Shown piece by piece: positions 33,266 through 42,814 of a stretch of DNA of 64,000 nt. The notes below the pieces were generated by a model. That model was not told where the DNA came from and searched no databases. It saw nothing but the letters and a program-made list of their open reading frames with translations. The position numbers and the translations under genes are program-made. The DNA is taken from the NCBI GenBank assembly GCA_964523575.1, contig CAZGAV010000006.1:10678-74677 (forward strand), written 5' to 3'. The stretch comes from DAOUTW01 sp964523575. Its GTDB lineage: Bacteria > Zixibacteria > MSB-5A5 > GN15 > JAAZOE01. Each line of letters opens with the position of its first letter. Position 1 is the first letter of the stretch.

Positions 33266-35506
33266 ATGAGCACGATCTGTCATTTTCGCCGCCTCACTGT
33301 CCTTGCTGCCTTTGCCGTATTTTCTATCACCGCCACATTGATATCCTTCAGCTCCGCCGAGGCGCAAACCCCGGTGCTGGATATCCACCCAGATACTCTG
33401 AGATTCTACGCCGATTTTTGCAACGGAACGCCTTTGCCCGGTGACACCGTGCATCGCACTTTCACCGTTTCCAATATCGGCGGCGGTTCAATGAGTTGGG
33501 CAGGAGCGGCCGGGCAGTCATGGGCCGTTTTTGGTCCGACCGAGGGTGGGAATTTCGATTCGGTCATGGTCTGGGTTGATTGGTCGCAGACCCCAGTCAT
33601 TTTCACTCCACCGATGCCCGGCGATACTATGCTGTTTGAGACTCAAATTACTATCACCGCACCGGGGGCGGCTGATTCGCCGCGGGCCCTTGTCGTCCAA
33701 TTGGGCTATATTTGCGAACCCGAAAATTATATGCTCATGGCCCAGCCGTCGCACTTTCAATTGACTATCGCACAAGACGATACGTTGGCTCAATGGCTTT
33801 ACGTCGCGGAAGCCCATAATGCCAATATCGAATTCTACCTGAGCAATTCCAGCAATTGGCTGATCCTGCCCGAAACTTTCGCGCCCCTCGTGACACCGGA
33901 TTCGGTGCAATTTATGATTTCCTCGGGGGGACTGGCCCCGGGCGTTTACTATGACACCATCGTGATAGCTGCCTCAATCGAGCCTGCCAATACGGTCGCC
34001 GTACCGGTTGTCCTGACTGTATCCGGCGGCGATTATCAACTGGCTTCCGATCCCGCTTCGTTTAATTTCACCGTGGAGGAGGGCGTACCGATTTTGGCCG
34101 AAAGCCTGTATGTTTACGAGGTTCATGGCCATTCCATCAATTTCTGGACTTATAATCATGCTTACTGGTTGTATGTCGATACTATGGCCGCCTCGCCGCT
34201 GTACACGCCGGATCTGATTTTTCTCAATATCTATGCCGACACTCTCGGTCCCGGGACCTATGTCGATACTGTTTTTATTTATGCCGCCGAAACCAACGAT
34301 TATCTGGCGGTCCCGGTGGTAGTCACAATTGAAGGACAGAATCCCGAGCATGAAATCGCGACCGAGCCTCATTATTTCAATCTTCACATGCCGCCCGATG
34401 ACTTTCTGGATACCTCGTTGTCAGTCTATGAAACACACGGCCAATCGATCGGCTTTATTGCCACCGATGGCGCGCCCTGGTTACAGATCTCGGGCGGGCC
34501 ATTATTCACCACTCCGGTCGATCTGGATCTACAGATCAGTACATCCGGACTGACATCCGGATTCTATGCCGACACGGTCTTCATCTTCCCCGACACCGAC
34601 TCCTATTCCTTCCCGCCGGTGGCTGTTCCCGTCTATCTGCAAATCACGGGCGAAACGGCGGTGGTCCGGACCTCGCCGGAGTCCTTCTATTTCTCGCTTA
34701 TGCCCGGCGATTCGATCGCCGACGTCAGTCTCTTTGTCTATGAAGAGCACGGCGACAGTCTGCCGTACGCTTTCAGCGTCGTTGGAGAAAGCAGTTGGCT
34801 GCATCTGCCGTTGAACCTGACTCTGGGACTGACGCCCGATTCCCTGCATTTCGCAATCTACACCGACAGTCTGCCGCCGGGTACATACGGCGATTCTCTT
34901 CTAATCTATTACCCCTATGACGATATTTATGGCTTCACCGACGTCATCGTGCCCATATTGCTGACCATTGAGGGTAATCAACCCGGATATCACCTTGCAA
35001 CGAATCCGAATTCGTTCAATTTCACGGTCGAATCGGGCGGCATCGCCTTTGATACCCTGCAGGTCTATGACGACTACGGCCATCAAATAGAATTCTTCTA
35101 TCAAAGCGCCGCTCCGTGGCTGGTAGTCAATCCTCTGGGGATGCCGCCTTATGCGACGCCGATGTTTTTGCCCGTAATTGCCAATGCCGGCGGTCTGGAG
35201 CCCGGTCTTTACATCGATACTATTTTCGTCTGGTCGCTGACGAACGATTCTCTGCCGCCGCAGACACTGTCAGTACCAGCTTACCTGACGGTCACCGGTC
35301 ATTACACCTGCGGCGATGCCAACGGCGATGAAAGCGTGAATATCGGCGACGCCGTTTGTCTGGTCAACTATATCTTTCGCGACGGCGCGGAGCCGGTTTC
35401 TCTGGAGGCCGCCGACGCCAATTGTGACGGGACGGTTAATGTCGGTGACGCCGTCAACATTATCTCCTTCGCCTTCCGCGGAGGAGCGCCGCCCGGCTGT
35501 TATTGA
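33266..35506 (+). CDS. Exported BACON-repeat protein with dockerin-like tail
   Basis: The protein has 746 residues from the ATG at 33266, which has GAGGAGG upstream. A signal peptide ends at SSAEA. An N-terminal beta domain (about 30-150) and five tandem repeats of about 95-105 residues follow (about 160-680). Each repeat runs FNFTV..., LYVYEVHG..., WL..., LxPGxYxDTVFI... and VPVxLTIxG, as in BACON domains. The C-terminal 65 residues are two calcium-loop repeats (DANGDESVNIGDAVCLVN, DANCDGTVNVGDAVNIIS), a type I dockerin-like module. No catalytic domain is visible; a structural or glycan-binding surface role is an inference. Confidence 0.88.
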   Translation: MSTICHFRRLTVLAAFAVFSITATLISFSSAEAQTPVLDIHPDTLRFYADFCNGTPLPGDTVHRTFTVSNIGGGSMSWAGAAGQSWAVFGPTEGGNFDSVMVWVDWSQTPVIFTPPMPGDTMLFETQITITAPGAADSPRALVVQLGYICEPENYMLMAQPSHFQLTIAQDDTLAQWLYVAEAHNANIEFYLSNSSNWLILPETFAPLVTPDSVQFMISSGGLAPGVYYDTIVIAASIEPANTVAVPVVLTVSGGDYQLASDPASFNFTVEEGVPILAESLYVYEVHGHSINFWTYNHAYWLYVDTMAASPLYTPDLIFLNIYADTLGPGTYVDTVFIYAAETNDYLAVPVVVTIEGQNPEHEIATEPHYFNLHMPPDDFLDTSLSVYETHGQSIGFIATDGAPWLQISGGPLFTTPVDLDLQISTSGLTSGFYADTVFIFPDTDSYSFPPVAVPVYLQITGETAVVRTSPESFYFSLMPGDSIADVSLFVYEEHGDSLPYAFSVVGESSWLHLPLNLTLGLTPDSLHFAIYTDSLPPGTYGDSLLIYYPYDDIYGFTDVIVPILLTIEGNQPGYHLATNPNSFNFTVESGGIAFDTLQVYDDYGHQIEFFYQSAAPWLVVNPLGMPPYATPMFLPVIANAGGLEPGLYIDTIFVWSLTNDSLPPQTLSVPAYLTVTGHYTCGDANGDESVNIGDAVCLVNYIFRDGAEPVSLEAADANCDGTVNVGDAVNIISFAFRGGAPPGCY

Positions 35507-35530
35507 AGGCATACGCCATAATGACGATAT

Positions 35531-35560
35531 GAGGCCGACGTCGAGTCGGCCTCTTTTTTT
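35531..35560 (+). terminator. Rho-independent terminator
   Basis: GAGGCCGAC and GTCGGCCTC form a perfect 9-bp stem with a 5-base loop, followed by seven T, 25 bases after the BACON protein gene. Confidence 0.9.
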
Positions 35561-35716
35561 ATGGTGCCTGCGGAACCATTTTCGATGGAATCTGAGCGGC
35601 CCTTATGGGCCGTTTTGAAGCCCGCTTCAGTTCTTCTGGACATCATGTTTCAATTGCCGTATAATATTGAGGAACAGAGAAGTAATAGCTCAAGGATAAT
35701 ACAAGAGTAGTAAAAG

Positions 35717-36667
35717 ATGACGCCCCGCCTGTCAAAAAATTTTGCCTTCCGCAAGCAACTGGATTATGTCATGAAATGGATCCGCCATTTCGGAGGCGGA
35801 CTGTATCATCGAGTCGATGATCACCATATTTTCCTCCTGGCCGGCGGTTTGGCTTTTTCGCTTTTCATCTGCATCATTCCTATGGTGCTGATTATTTTTT
35901 CCATACTCGGCAACCTCCTCAAAGAACCTTCCATTGCCGCCGAAATCACCTCGTTTATAGAAAAGGTCGTGCCGTACGAGCAATATGCGCTCAAAGCCAA
36001 GGATATCGTCTTCTCCCGGGTCGATGAATTCGTAATTTATAAAAACCTGGCCGGAATCGTCGGCATCATCGGGCTTTTGATTGCCGCCAGCGGTCTTTTC
36101 AGCGGTATGCGCACAACCCTCAACACCATTTACCGCGTCCCCCCCACGGCCTCGGTTCTGATCGGAAAATTGCGCGATATCGGATTGGTTTTGATTGTGG
36201 TCATCTATTTTCTTCTTTCGACTACGGTCCTTCCGGGGCTGGATATCTCACAGACGATGGCCGCCAAATTCGGATTTATGGGCAAATTTCATCTGGAATT
36301 TCTGTCGGAATTCGCCCTTCGGTTTTTCTCCCTTCTGCTTATTTTTATCAGTTTCATTTTTATCTATTTTTCCATTCCCCAACGCCGCCTGCCGGGACGG
36401 GTGATTACGATCAGCGCCCTGTCAGCCACCATTCTATGGTATCTGGCGCAACGGTTGTTCGGCTTTTATATCAGCAATTTTTTCACCCTCAAGCGTATTT
36501 ACGGAGCCTACTTTTTCATAATCGTGGTCGCCTTCTGGATTTATTACACTTCGTTGGTGTTTATCCTCGGCGCCGAGATCGGTCAGCTTTACAGGGAATG
36601 GATCGATTTGCGCCGGGAATCGGCGGAAGATCAAGGCTCCGATAACTTTACCCCAGGACCGCAATGA
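35717..36667 (+). CDS. YihY/BrkB-family inner membrane protein
   Basis: A 316-residue protein with six hydrophobic segments. HIFLLAGGLAFSLFICIIP, the GLFSGMRTTLNTIYRV loop, and the end WIYYTSLVFILGAEIGQLY are hallmarks of the YihY/BrkB family (formerly mis-assigned as ribonuclease BN). The molecular role of the family is not settled. The 27-residue C-terminal tail is acidic. The MacA-like gene lies 200 bases downstream on the same strand. Confidence 0.93.
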   Translation: MTPRLSKNFAFRKQLDYVMKWIRHFGGGLYHRVDDHHIFLLAGGLAFSLFICIIPMVLIIFSILGNLLKEPSIAAEITSFIEKVVPYEQYALKAKDIVFSRVDEFVIYKNLAGIVGIIGLLIAASGLFSGMRTTLNTIYRVPPTASVLIGKLRDIGLVLIVVIYFLLSTTVLPGLDISQTMAAKFGFMGKFHLEFLSEFALRFFSLLLIFISFIFIYFSIPQRRLPGRVITISALSATILWYLAQRLFGFYISNFFTLKRIYGAYFFIIVVAFWIYYTSLVFILGAEIGQLYREWIDLRRESAEDQGSDNFTPGPQ

Positions 36668-36865
36668 CCCTTCGCGCACCTTACGTCATTTAATGGCCAA
36701 CCTGCAACCTTTGAGTGCTTCCTCGGTCTATTAACCATATAAGAACCACCGACAGATGGTGCAAGACGCCGAAGAAAAGCCGCCCGTGACGGCAGTGATG
36801 GTAACATTATCGCCGGCTTTGCGTACACAATGGGTAGATGAAACAAAGAAGCAGGGAATAGAGTC

Positions 36866-38224
36866 ATGGCAAAGAAAAAGCGTTCCAAAAAGTTATTCAT
36901 TGGCATTGCGATCCTGATTATTATCGTTGTCGTCGCTGTTATCAGTCTTCAAAGTTCAAACGGCAAGGCGACGCCGGTTCAGGCCGATCTGGCCTATCTC
37001 GACGAAATCTCCGAAATAGTATCCGGATCGGGACGTATCCAGCCCCAGACCAAGGTCGATATTACATCCGAGGTTTCCGCCCAGATCGTCGAAGTGTACG
37101 TCGCCGAAGGCGACCGTGTGGTCAAGGGCCAGGATTTGATCCTGCTGGATACGATTCAGCTTCAGTCGGATGTGGCTCAGGCGCGATATAGTCTCGACGA
37201 AGTCACGGCTCGCGCCGAAGCCGCTCGAATCCAGTTCGAGAAGAATAAACTCGAGTTCGAGCGCCAGAAACGCTTGTTCGACCGGCAGTTGATCTCAGAG
37301 AACACCTACACCAACGCCAAATTCGCCTATGAAGATTCCAAGGCCAATTATGACGCCATGCAGGCGCAAACCAAGACCGGTCAGGCCCGACTGGAAAAGG
37401 TGCGGGATAATTTGACCAAAACCCGGATAACCGCCCCGATGGAGGGCATTGTCACCTATCTCAGCGCCGAGGTTGGCGAAATCGCTCAGGCCCAGACGTC
37501 GTACACTCAGGGTCAGAGGCTGATGACTATCGCCGATTTATCGGTTTTCGAAGTCGAGGTTGACGTCGATGAAACCGAAATCGCCAAAGTGCATCTCGGG
37601 CACCCGGCCAGAATCCGCGTTGACGCCTTCCGCGACACGTCTTTTGCCGGTTCCGTAGTCGAAATCGGCAATTCAGCGACGGTCGAAGGTCAGGGCACGG
37701 AGAACTATTCGACCAATTTTCTGGTCAAAGTCCGTTTCGATGAAACCGGTATCCCGGTTCGTCCGGGGATGTCGGCGACGACCGATATTACGACCTCCAA
37801 AGTCGATAATGCTTTGCTGGTTCCCTATGCGGCGGTGGTCACGCGCGAATTCGATCCCGATTCCCTTCCCAATTATCATCGGATAAGCGATTCCAGCAGT
37901 GTTGATGAAACGACGGCCTTGGCGGCTCCGGCCGAGACTTCAAATTCCGGCGAGGCCCAGGCGGCCACTATCCCGCGTGGAAACAAGACGAAGAAAATCA
38001 AGAAATCGGGCGTTTTCATTATCGATGGCGGCAAGGCACATTTCATCGAAATCGCTACCGGGATCGCCGATGATCGCAATATTGTCGCCCTTGAAGGTAT
38101 CATGCCGGGCGACACTGTGATTTCCGGCTCTTTCCAAACCCTTCGGAAGCTGACCGATGGTGAAGCGGTTGAAATCGAGCAGCACAGTCTCGAGAATATG
38201 GGCGAGATCCGCATCGACCTGTAA
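36866..38224 (+). CDS. MacA/HlyD-type periplasmic adaptor subunit
   Basis: A 452-residue membrane-fusion protein with one N-terminal helix (LFIGIAILIIIVVVAVISL). A split biotinyl-lipoyl domain (VDITSEVSAQIVEVYVAEGDRVVKGQDLI, TKTRITAPMEGIVTYLSAEVGE) flanks a coiled-coil hairpin (about 100-190). Beta-barrel and membrane-proximal domains follow (RPGMSATTDI). A Ser/Ala/Thr-rich insertion lies at about 345-385. AGGGAATAG precedes the ATG. Two MacB-type permease genes follow, so it forms the periplasmic part of an ABC-driven tripartite exporter or envelope-stress machine. No ATPase or outer-membrane channel gene is adjacent. Confidence 0.92.
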   Translation: MAKKKRSKKLFIGIAILIIIVVVAVISLQSSNGKATPVQADLAYLDEISEIVSGSGRIQPQTKVDITSEVSAQIVEVYVAEGDRVVKGQDLILLDTIQLQSDVAQARYSLDEVTARAEAARIQFEKNKLEFERQKRLFDRQLISENTYTNAKFAYEDSKANYDAMQAQTKTGQARLEKVRDNLTKTRITAPMEGIVTYLSAEVGEIAQAQTSYTQGQRLMTIADLSVFEVEVDVDETEIAKVHLGHPARIRVDAFRDTSFAGSVVEIGNSATVEGQGTENYSTNFLVKVRFDETGIPVRPGMSATTDITTSKVDNALLVPYAAVVTREFDPDSLPNYHRISDSSSVDETTALAAPAETSNSGEAQAATIPRGNKTKKIKKSGVFIIDGGKAHFIEIATGIADDRNIVALEGIMPGDTVISGSFQTLRKLTDGEAVEIEQHSLENMGEIRIDL

Positions 38225-38252
38225 ACCGAATAAGGTATAATGGCGGCCGACT

Positions 38253-39476
38253 ATGATCACTATATCGATATTCCGTGAAGCCCTGAGTGCCCTGTGGACC
38301 AATCGCCTGCGGTCGTTCCTGACCGTCCTCGGCATGCTCATGGGCGTGACGTCGGTGATTGCTATCGTTTCGGTGGTCGAGGGGATGCAGGCCGATATCG
38401 AACGCAGTCTCAACACCATGGGCCCGACCACCTTCACCGTCACCCGCTTCGGTTTCGGCCTGTCCTGGACCGATTATCTGGAAAGAATACACCGCAAGAA
38501 ACTGACCCGGGGGCTGATCACGCCTATCGAGGATGGTTGCCCCGATTGCGAAATGGTCGGGGCTGAGGGCTATGCCTCCGACAGAGTAAAATATGGCGTC
38601 AGTAGCATGCGTCGCGTCGAAATCAGGGGCGAAACCCCTAACATGCTGGCCATGCGCGCTTTCGACGTTAAAATGGGTCGCTACCTGACCTGGGAGGATG
38701 AATACCGCCGCCGCCCGGCCGCATTCATCGGGTTTGAGGTATATGAGAAGTTGTTTCCCAATGAAGACCCTATCGGGAAACGGATCAAGATCGGCAAGCG
38801 GGAATTCGTAGTCGTCGGCGTCGCGGAAAAACAGGATGGCGCCATGGTCGACGGTCTCGACAATTTCGCCGCTATCCCCCTGGCGACCCTGCAGAAAATT
38901 TACCATCAGCCCGGAAACCCGGTTAATCTAGTAATCAAGGCCGGTTCCATGGAAACACGGCAACGGGCCATGGACCAGGTACGGGTCGTGTTGCGCTCGG
39001 CTCGGGCCGTTCCCTACGGTGACGCTGACGATTTCACTATTGTCACGCCCGACGCTATTTTGAGCTTCGTCAATGACATCACCCGCGCTTTCCGGGCCAT
39101 CATGATTTCCCTGCCGCTCATGTCAATCGTTATCGGCGGCATTGTCATCATGAATATTATGATGATATCGGTCACCGAACGGACCCGCGAGATTGGCATC
39201 CGTAAATCCATCGGCGCCCGGCGGCGTTATATACTGCTCCAGTTTCTTTACGAGTCGCTCATTCTGTCCACCATCGGCAGTCTGCTCGGTATCGGCCTGG
39301 GAGTTAAATTGGGGACAATGATGCTCAATTCCTGGATGGATATTTATTTCACGCCGACGACGATGGCGATTATCCTCGGTCTCAGTATCGCTATGGGAGT
39401 CGGCGTGTTTTTCGGCATCTATCCGGCCCGTAAGGCTTCCCGTCTTGATCCTATAAAGGCGTTGACTTATGAGTAA
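38253..39476 (+). CDS. MacB/FtsX-type ABC permease, ATPase-less
   Basis: A 407-residue permease: one helix at the N-terminus (RLRSFLTVLGMLMGVTSVIAIVS), a periplasmic MacB_PCD domain (about 45-275) and three C-terminal helices with ERTREIGIRKSIGARRRYIL and YPARKASRLDPIKAL. Its ATG follows the adaptor gene by 28 bases. It lacks the N-terminal ABC domain that MacB itself has. The next permease gene overlaps its end by 8 bases, so the two probably form a heterodimer. Confidence 0.92.
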   Translation: MITISIFREALSALWTNRLRSFLTVLGMLMGVTSVIAIVSVVEGMQADIERSLNTMGPTTFTVTRFGFGLSWTDYLERIHRKKLTRGLITPIEDGCPDCEMVGAEGYASDRVKYGVSSMRRVEIRGETPNMLAMRAFDVKMGRYLTWEDEYRRRPAAFIGFEVYEKLFPNEDPIGKRIKIGKREFVVVGVAEKQDGAMVDGLDNFAAIPLATLQKIYHQPGNPVNLVIKAGSMETRQRAMDQVRVVLRSARAVPYGDADDFTIVTPDAILSFVNDITRAFRAIMISLPLMSIVIGGIVIMNIMMISVTERTREIGIRKSIGARRRYILLQFLYESLILSTIGSLLGIGLGVKLGTMMLNSWMDIYFTPTTMAIILGLSIAMGVGVFFGIYPARKASRLDPIKALTYE

Positions 39477-40722
39477 ATGGCGGCGACCACTGGCGGAGGT
39501 TCAGGAAGGGGTTCGGCTGGCGCTGGAGTCGATCCGAGCCAATAAATTCCGCAGTCTGATGACAATTATCGGCGTCATGATCGGCGTCGGCGCCGTCATC
39601 CTCATCAATACCATCATGGACGGTTTCAATCAGTACGCCGAATCCTCAATCGATAAAATCGGTCGAAATGTGATCTATGTCACCAAATGGGATGTCAACA
39701 CCGACTTTGACAATCTGACCGAGGAACAACGCCGCCGCAAAAATATCACCATGGATGAAGCTTATGCCATTCAGAACATGTGCCCGGCCGTCAAGGCCGT
39801 ATCGCCCGAGAAAAAATCATGGAATAATGTCGCCAAATACGGCACCCGTCAGATCCGCAATCCCGACGATTTCCGCGGTTGCTGGCCGACCCTGCCGGAA
39901 GTGCTCAATCGTGGCGTCTCCTATGGACGTTTCATCGACGACAACGATATGCGGCGAAGCGCTATGGTTACGGTGATCGGGCCCGATATAGCCGATGCCC
40001 TTTTCGATACTCGCGCCGAAGCGATCGGCAAGGAAATTCGGATTAACAGCTACAAATTTACGGTGATCGGCGTTCAGGACTACATCGAGGATTTGTTTGA
40101 AATTAGCGAGAATGACTTTATTTATATCCCCATGACGACCTTCGAACGGCTTTATCCCGATGTCGAGCGGGTGTATCTGGTGGTCAGCGCCATGTCCCGC
40201 AACCAGTTCGGCGAGGCGCTGGATCAGGTCGTCAATGCTCTGCGTCGGGTCCGCAAGGTCAGATTTGACGAGGAGAATAATTTCGGGATTTTGACTCAGG
40301 ACCGTTTCAAAAATATGGTCGGCGATATCACCATCAAAGTCCAGCTCGGAGCCACGGCCGTGGCCTTCGTCGGCCTTCTGGTCGGCGTTATCGGAGTCAT
40401 GAATATCATGCTGATTGCGGTCACTCAGCGCACCCGCGAGATTGGCCTGCGGAAGGCTATCGGCGCCCGGCGAGGTAATATCCTTTTCCAGTTTCTGGTT
40501 GAAGCGGCGACGCTGACGGCTCTTGGGGGATTGGTCGGAATTTTCTTCGGGGCTATCGTCGGTTTCATCGTGACCTCCGCTCTGGAATGGCATTATCAGC
40601 TATCTCTTCTCTGGACCATGTTCGGAATTACCATGTCGGTCGGCACCGGTTTGGTGGCCGGGATGTATCCGGCCTGGAAAGCCGCCCGCCTTGATCCCAT
40701 CGAAGCCTTACGTTACGAATAA
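39469..40722 (+). CDS. Second MacB/FtsX-type ABC permease, ATPase-less
   Basis: A 417-residue paralogue of the preceding permease, with the same layout: N-terminal helix (RSLMTIIGVMIGVGAVILI), periplasmic domain (about 45-280) and three C-terminal helices (QRTREIGLRKAIGARRGNIL, YPAWKAARLDPIEALRYE). It overlaps the previous gene in an ATGAGTAA arrangement, showing translational coupling. An ABC ATPase of the LolD/MacB type must be supplied from elsewhere. Confidence 0.92.
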   Translation: MSKWRRPLAEVQEGVRLALESIRANKFRSLMTIIGVMIGVGAVILINTIMDGFNQYAESSIDKIGRNVIYVTKWDVNTDFDNLTEEQRRRKNITMDEAYAIQNMCPAVKAVSPEKKSWNNVAKYGTRQIRNPDDFRGCWPTLPEVLNRGVSYGRFIDDNDMRRSAMVTVIGPDIADALFDTRAEAIGKEIRINSYKFTVIGVQDYIEDLFEISENDFIYIPMTTFERLYPDVERVYLVVSAMSRNQFGEALDQVVNALRRVRKVRFDEENNFGILTQDRFKNMVGDITIKVQLGATAVAFVGLLVGVIGVMNIMLIAVTQRTREIGLRKAIGARRGNILFQFLVEAATLTALGGLVGIFFGAIVGFIVTSALEWHYQLSLLWTMFGITMSVGTGLVAGMYPAWKAARLDPIEALRYE

Positions 40723-40873
40723 CTGACGCGGCCGAATAGCCCGGCTATGATGAGAAATGAAATCCTGCGTAAAATTTAATCCTGATAGGTGAAAAATGGA
40801 TGCCCATCCGGCCGTTGGCGACGGCGCGGATAGGTATCAATTCGGGGGCAGGTGGGAAAATCCACCGGAAAGA

Positions 40874-41464
40874 TCAATAATACGGGTTGGCGCCGGCGGT
40901 GTGGTCGGTCACGTCAACCACTTCGGTCACTTCCGGAACTCGGTCGCGGATAATCTGTTCGATACCATGCTTCAGAGTGTATTTGGCCGAGGCGCAACCC
41001 TGACAACCGCCGCTGAGGGTAACGAAAATCGTCGTTCCCTGAACGTCGATCAATTCGACACTGCCGCCATGCGAAGCCAAACCGGGATTGAGTTCCTCGT
41101 CGATGACTTCCTGGACTTCGGCCCGTAATTTTTCGTTAGTGGGAACTTTGGCTTTGATTTCGGGGGAAATCAACTGCCCGCCGGCCTTTACCTTCTCGCG
41201 GATAATACCGCCGATTTGGCGGGCCAGGTCATTCCATTCATCATCGGTTGCCCGAGCCACCGTAATGGTGCCGCCGGCCACCATGACCTGACGGACGCCC
41301 TCCAGTCCAAAGAGCGCCTCCAGCAGAGGCGATCCCTGAGCCATTTCCTTACTGCTGCAATTGACGATGCCGTCATACAGCGGCCGATCGACGTGGAAGT
41401 TGCACACGCGGGCATCCATCTGCGGTTCGGCAATGATTCTGATTTCGTCGTTTGTGGCAGACAT
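40874..41464 (-). CDS. Nfu/NifU C-terminal type iron-sulfur carrier with Nfu_N domain
   Basis: The 196-residue protein has an N-terminal Nfu_N-like domain (about 5-95; IIAEPQMDARVCNFHVDRPL, QGSPLLEALFGLEGVRQVMV) and a NifU C-terminal domain (about 110-190) with the cluster-binding CxxC in SGGCQGCASA (Cys154, Cys157). It should bind and hand over [4Fe-4S] clusters. The Mrp-type ATPase gene ends only 18 bases away on the same strand upstream, so the two probably work as one carrier pair, possibly serving the large complex I operon. Confidence 0.93.
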   Translation of the reverse strand: MSATNDEIRIIAEPQMDARVCNFHVDRPLYDGIVNCSSKEMAQGSPLLEALFGLEGVRQVMVAGGTITVARATDDEWNDLARQIGGIIREKVKAGGQLISPEIKAKVPTNEKLRAEVQEVIDEELNPGLASHGGSVELIDVQGTTIFVTLSGGCQGCASAKYTLKHGIEQIIRDRVPEVTEVVDVTDHTAGANPYY

Positions 41465-41482
41465 TATATCATCTCCGTTTAT

Positions 41483-42625
41483 CTAAACGCTGAATTTTCT
41501 ATCGGCCGAATCCCGGCTTTTCTGCTCCAGGCTTTTCAACCGATCAAATTTATACAGGCCGGTGTTATGGCCGTCCGAGAAAGTGATCCCGACGGCATAG
41601 CGACCGACTTTTTCGAATCCGGCGATTTTTATGTCGAGCCGAATTTGTTTGGGATCCAGAGTCCTTTCGCCGGTGTCTTCGTTGACGCATTCGGCGCAGG
41701 GACAGCTGATCCGTAAATCGTAGGGGGCGTAGGTTCCGACATGACCATCGGGCCATTCGACCACCAATTGTCCATCATCCGACAGACTAATCGCTTTGGG
41801 TTCGTCCCCGCCGGCAATAACTTCGGCAACCGCTTTCTTGAAACGCCGGGCCACTTCCATAAAGGCCGGAATGGCCGGGGAATCGATCTTCTTTTCCAGA
41901 AGCGGCACGCCCTCGTCGCCGCTGGCCATCAATTCCGCATCGATGGGAATGCCGCCGAGGAAATTGACACCCAGATCGGCCGCCAATTTTTCGCCGCCGC
42001 CCGTTTTGAAAATCGGGGTGTTCTGGCCGCAATGGGGGCAGGTAAAGCCGCTCATATTTTCGATAATACCGAGAATCGGCACGTTGACGTGCCGGAACAT
42101 CTGCAGACCCTTATTGGCCACCCCCAGAGCAACCTGCTGAGGCGTGGTGACTATGATCGCCCCGGTCAGGGATGTCTGCTGAGCCAGCGTTATCTGGACG
42201 TCGCCCGAACCGGGCGGGAGATCAATCAAGAGATAATCGAGATCGCCCCACATGACGTTGCCCAGGAACTGCGAAACCATCTTGGAAGCCATCGGACCGC
42301 GCCAGATAACCGGCTGATCGTCGGACAAAAGGAGACCGATCGACATAAAAACCAGGCCATATTTCTTTATCGGAATGAGAAAATCGCCGCGCACTTCGGG
42401 TTGCTGGTTGCTGCCCAGCATCCCCGGTTGGCTGGGGCCGTAAATATCGGCATCCAGCAGGCCGACTTTGGCGCCGGAGTTTTTGAGAGCGATGGCAAAA
42501 TTGGTCGAAACCGTCGATTTGCCGACGCCGCCCTTACCGCTGCCGATGGCGATAATATGTTTGACGCCGGCCATCCCCTGAGACACCTCGGGACGCGGCT
42601 GATGTTGTTTTTTATCCTGAGCCAT
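41483..42625 (-). CDS. mrp: Mrp/ApbC-type P-loop ATPase fused to DUF971 domain
   Basis: A 380-residue protein. The Mrp core (about 18-270) has the deviant Walker A GKGGVGKST, LLDADIYGPSQPGML, DLPPGSGDVQIT and ENMSGFTCPHCGQ with the cluster-binding CxxC. The last 90 residues (VVEWPDGHVGTYAPYDLR, SCPCAECVNEDTG) are a DUF971/GBBH-like N-terminal domain, with further cysteines. Mrp proteins carry and insert iron-sulfur clusters. The Nfu-like gene follows 18 bases downstream. No N-terminal MIP18-like domain is present. Confidence 0.94.
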   Translation of the reverse strand: MAQDKKQHQPRPEVSQGMAGVKHIIAIGSGKGGVGKSTVSTNFAIALKNSGAKVGLLDADIYGPSQPGMLGSNQQPEVRGDFLIPIKKYGLVFMSIGLLLSDDQPVIWRGPMASKMVSQFLGNVMWGDLDYLLIDLPPGSGDVQITLAQQTSLTGAIIVTTPQQVALGVANKGLQMFRHVNVPILGIIENMSGFTCPHCGQNTPIFKTGGGEKLAADLGVNFLGGIPIDAELMASGDEGVPLLEKKIDSPAIPAFMEVARRFKKAVAEVIAGGDEPKAISLSDDGQLVVEWPDGHVGTYAPYDLRISCPCAECVNEDTGERTLDPKQIRLDIKIAGFEKVGRYAVGITFSDGHNTGLYKFDRLKSLEQKSRDSADRKFSV

Positions 42626-42814
42626 GTTGTTTACTTACCTTCCTTCCAGGGCCTGATTGTCAACCCGCAAAATAGTAGTTTATCGCTTCGACTTGATACG
42701 CAATTATCTCTCAAAATGCAAGCCGCTGCACCACTTATTTTAAATAACAATCGCTGAGGCCGGAAGTTCGCCATCGGCAAGGGAAATCGGCAATTTAACC
42801 AAACAAATTATAAA

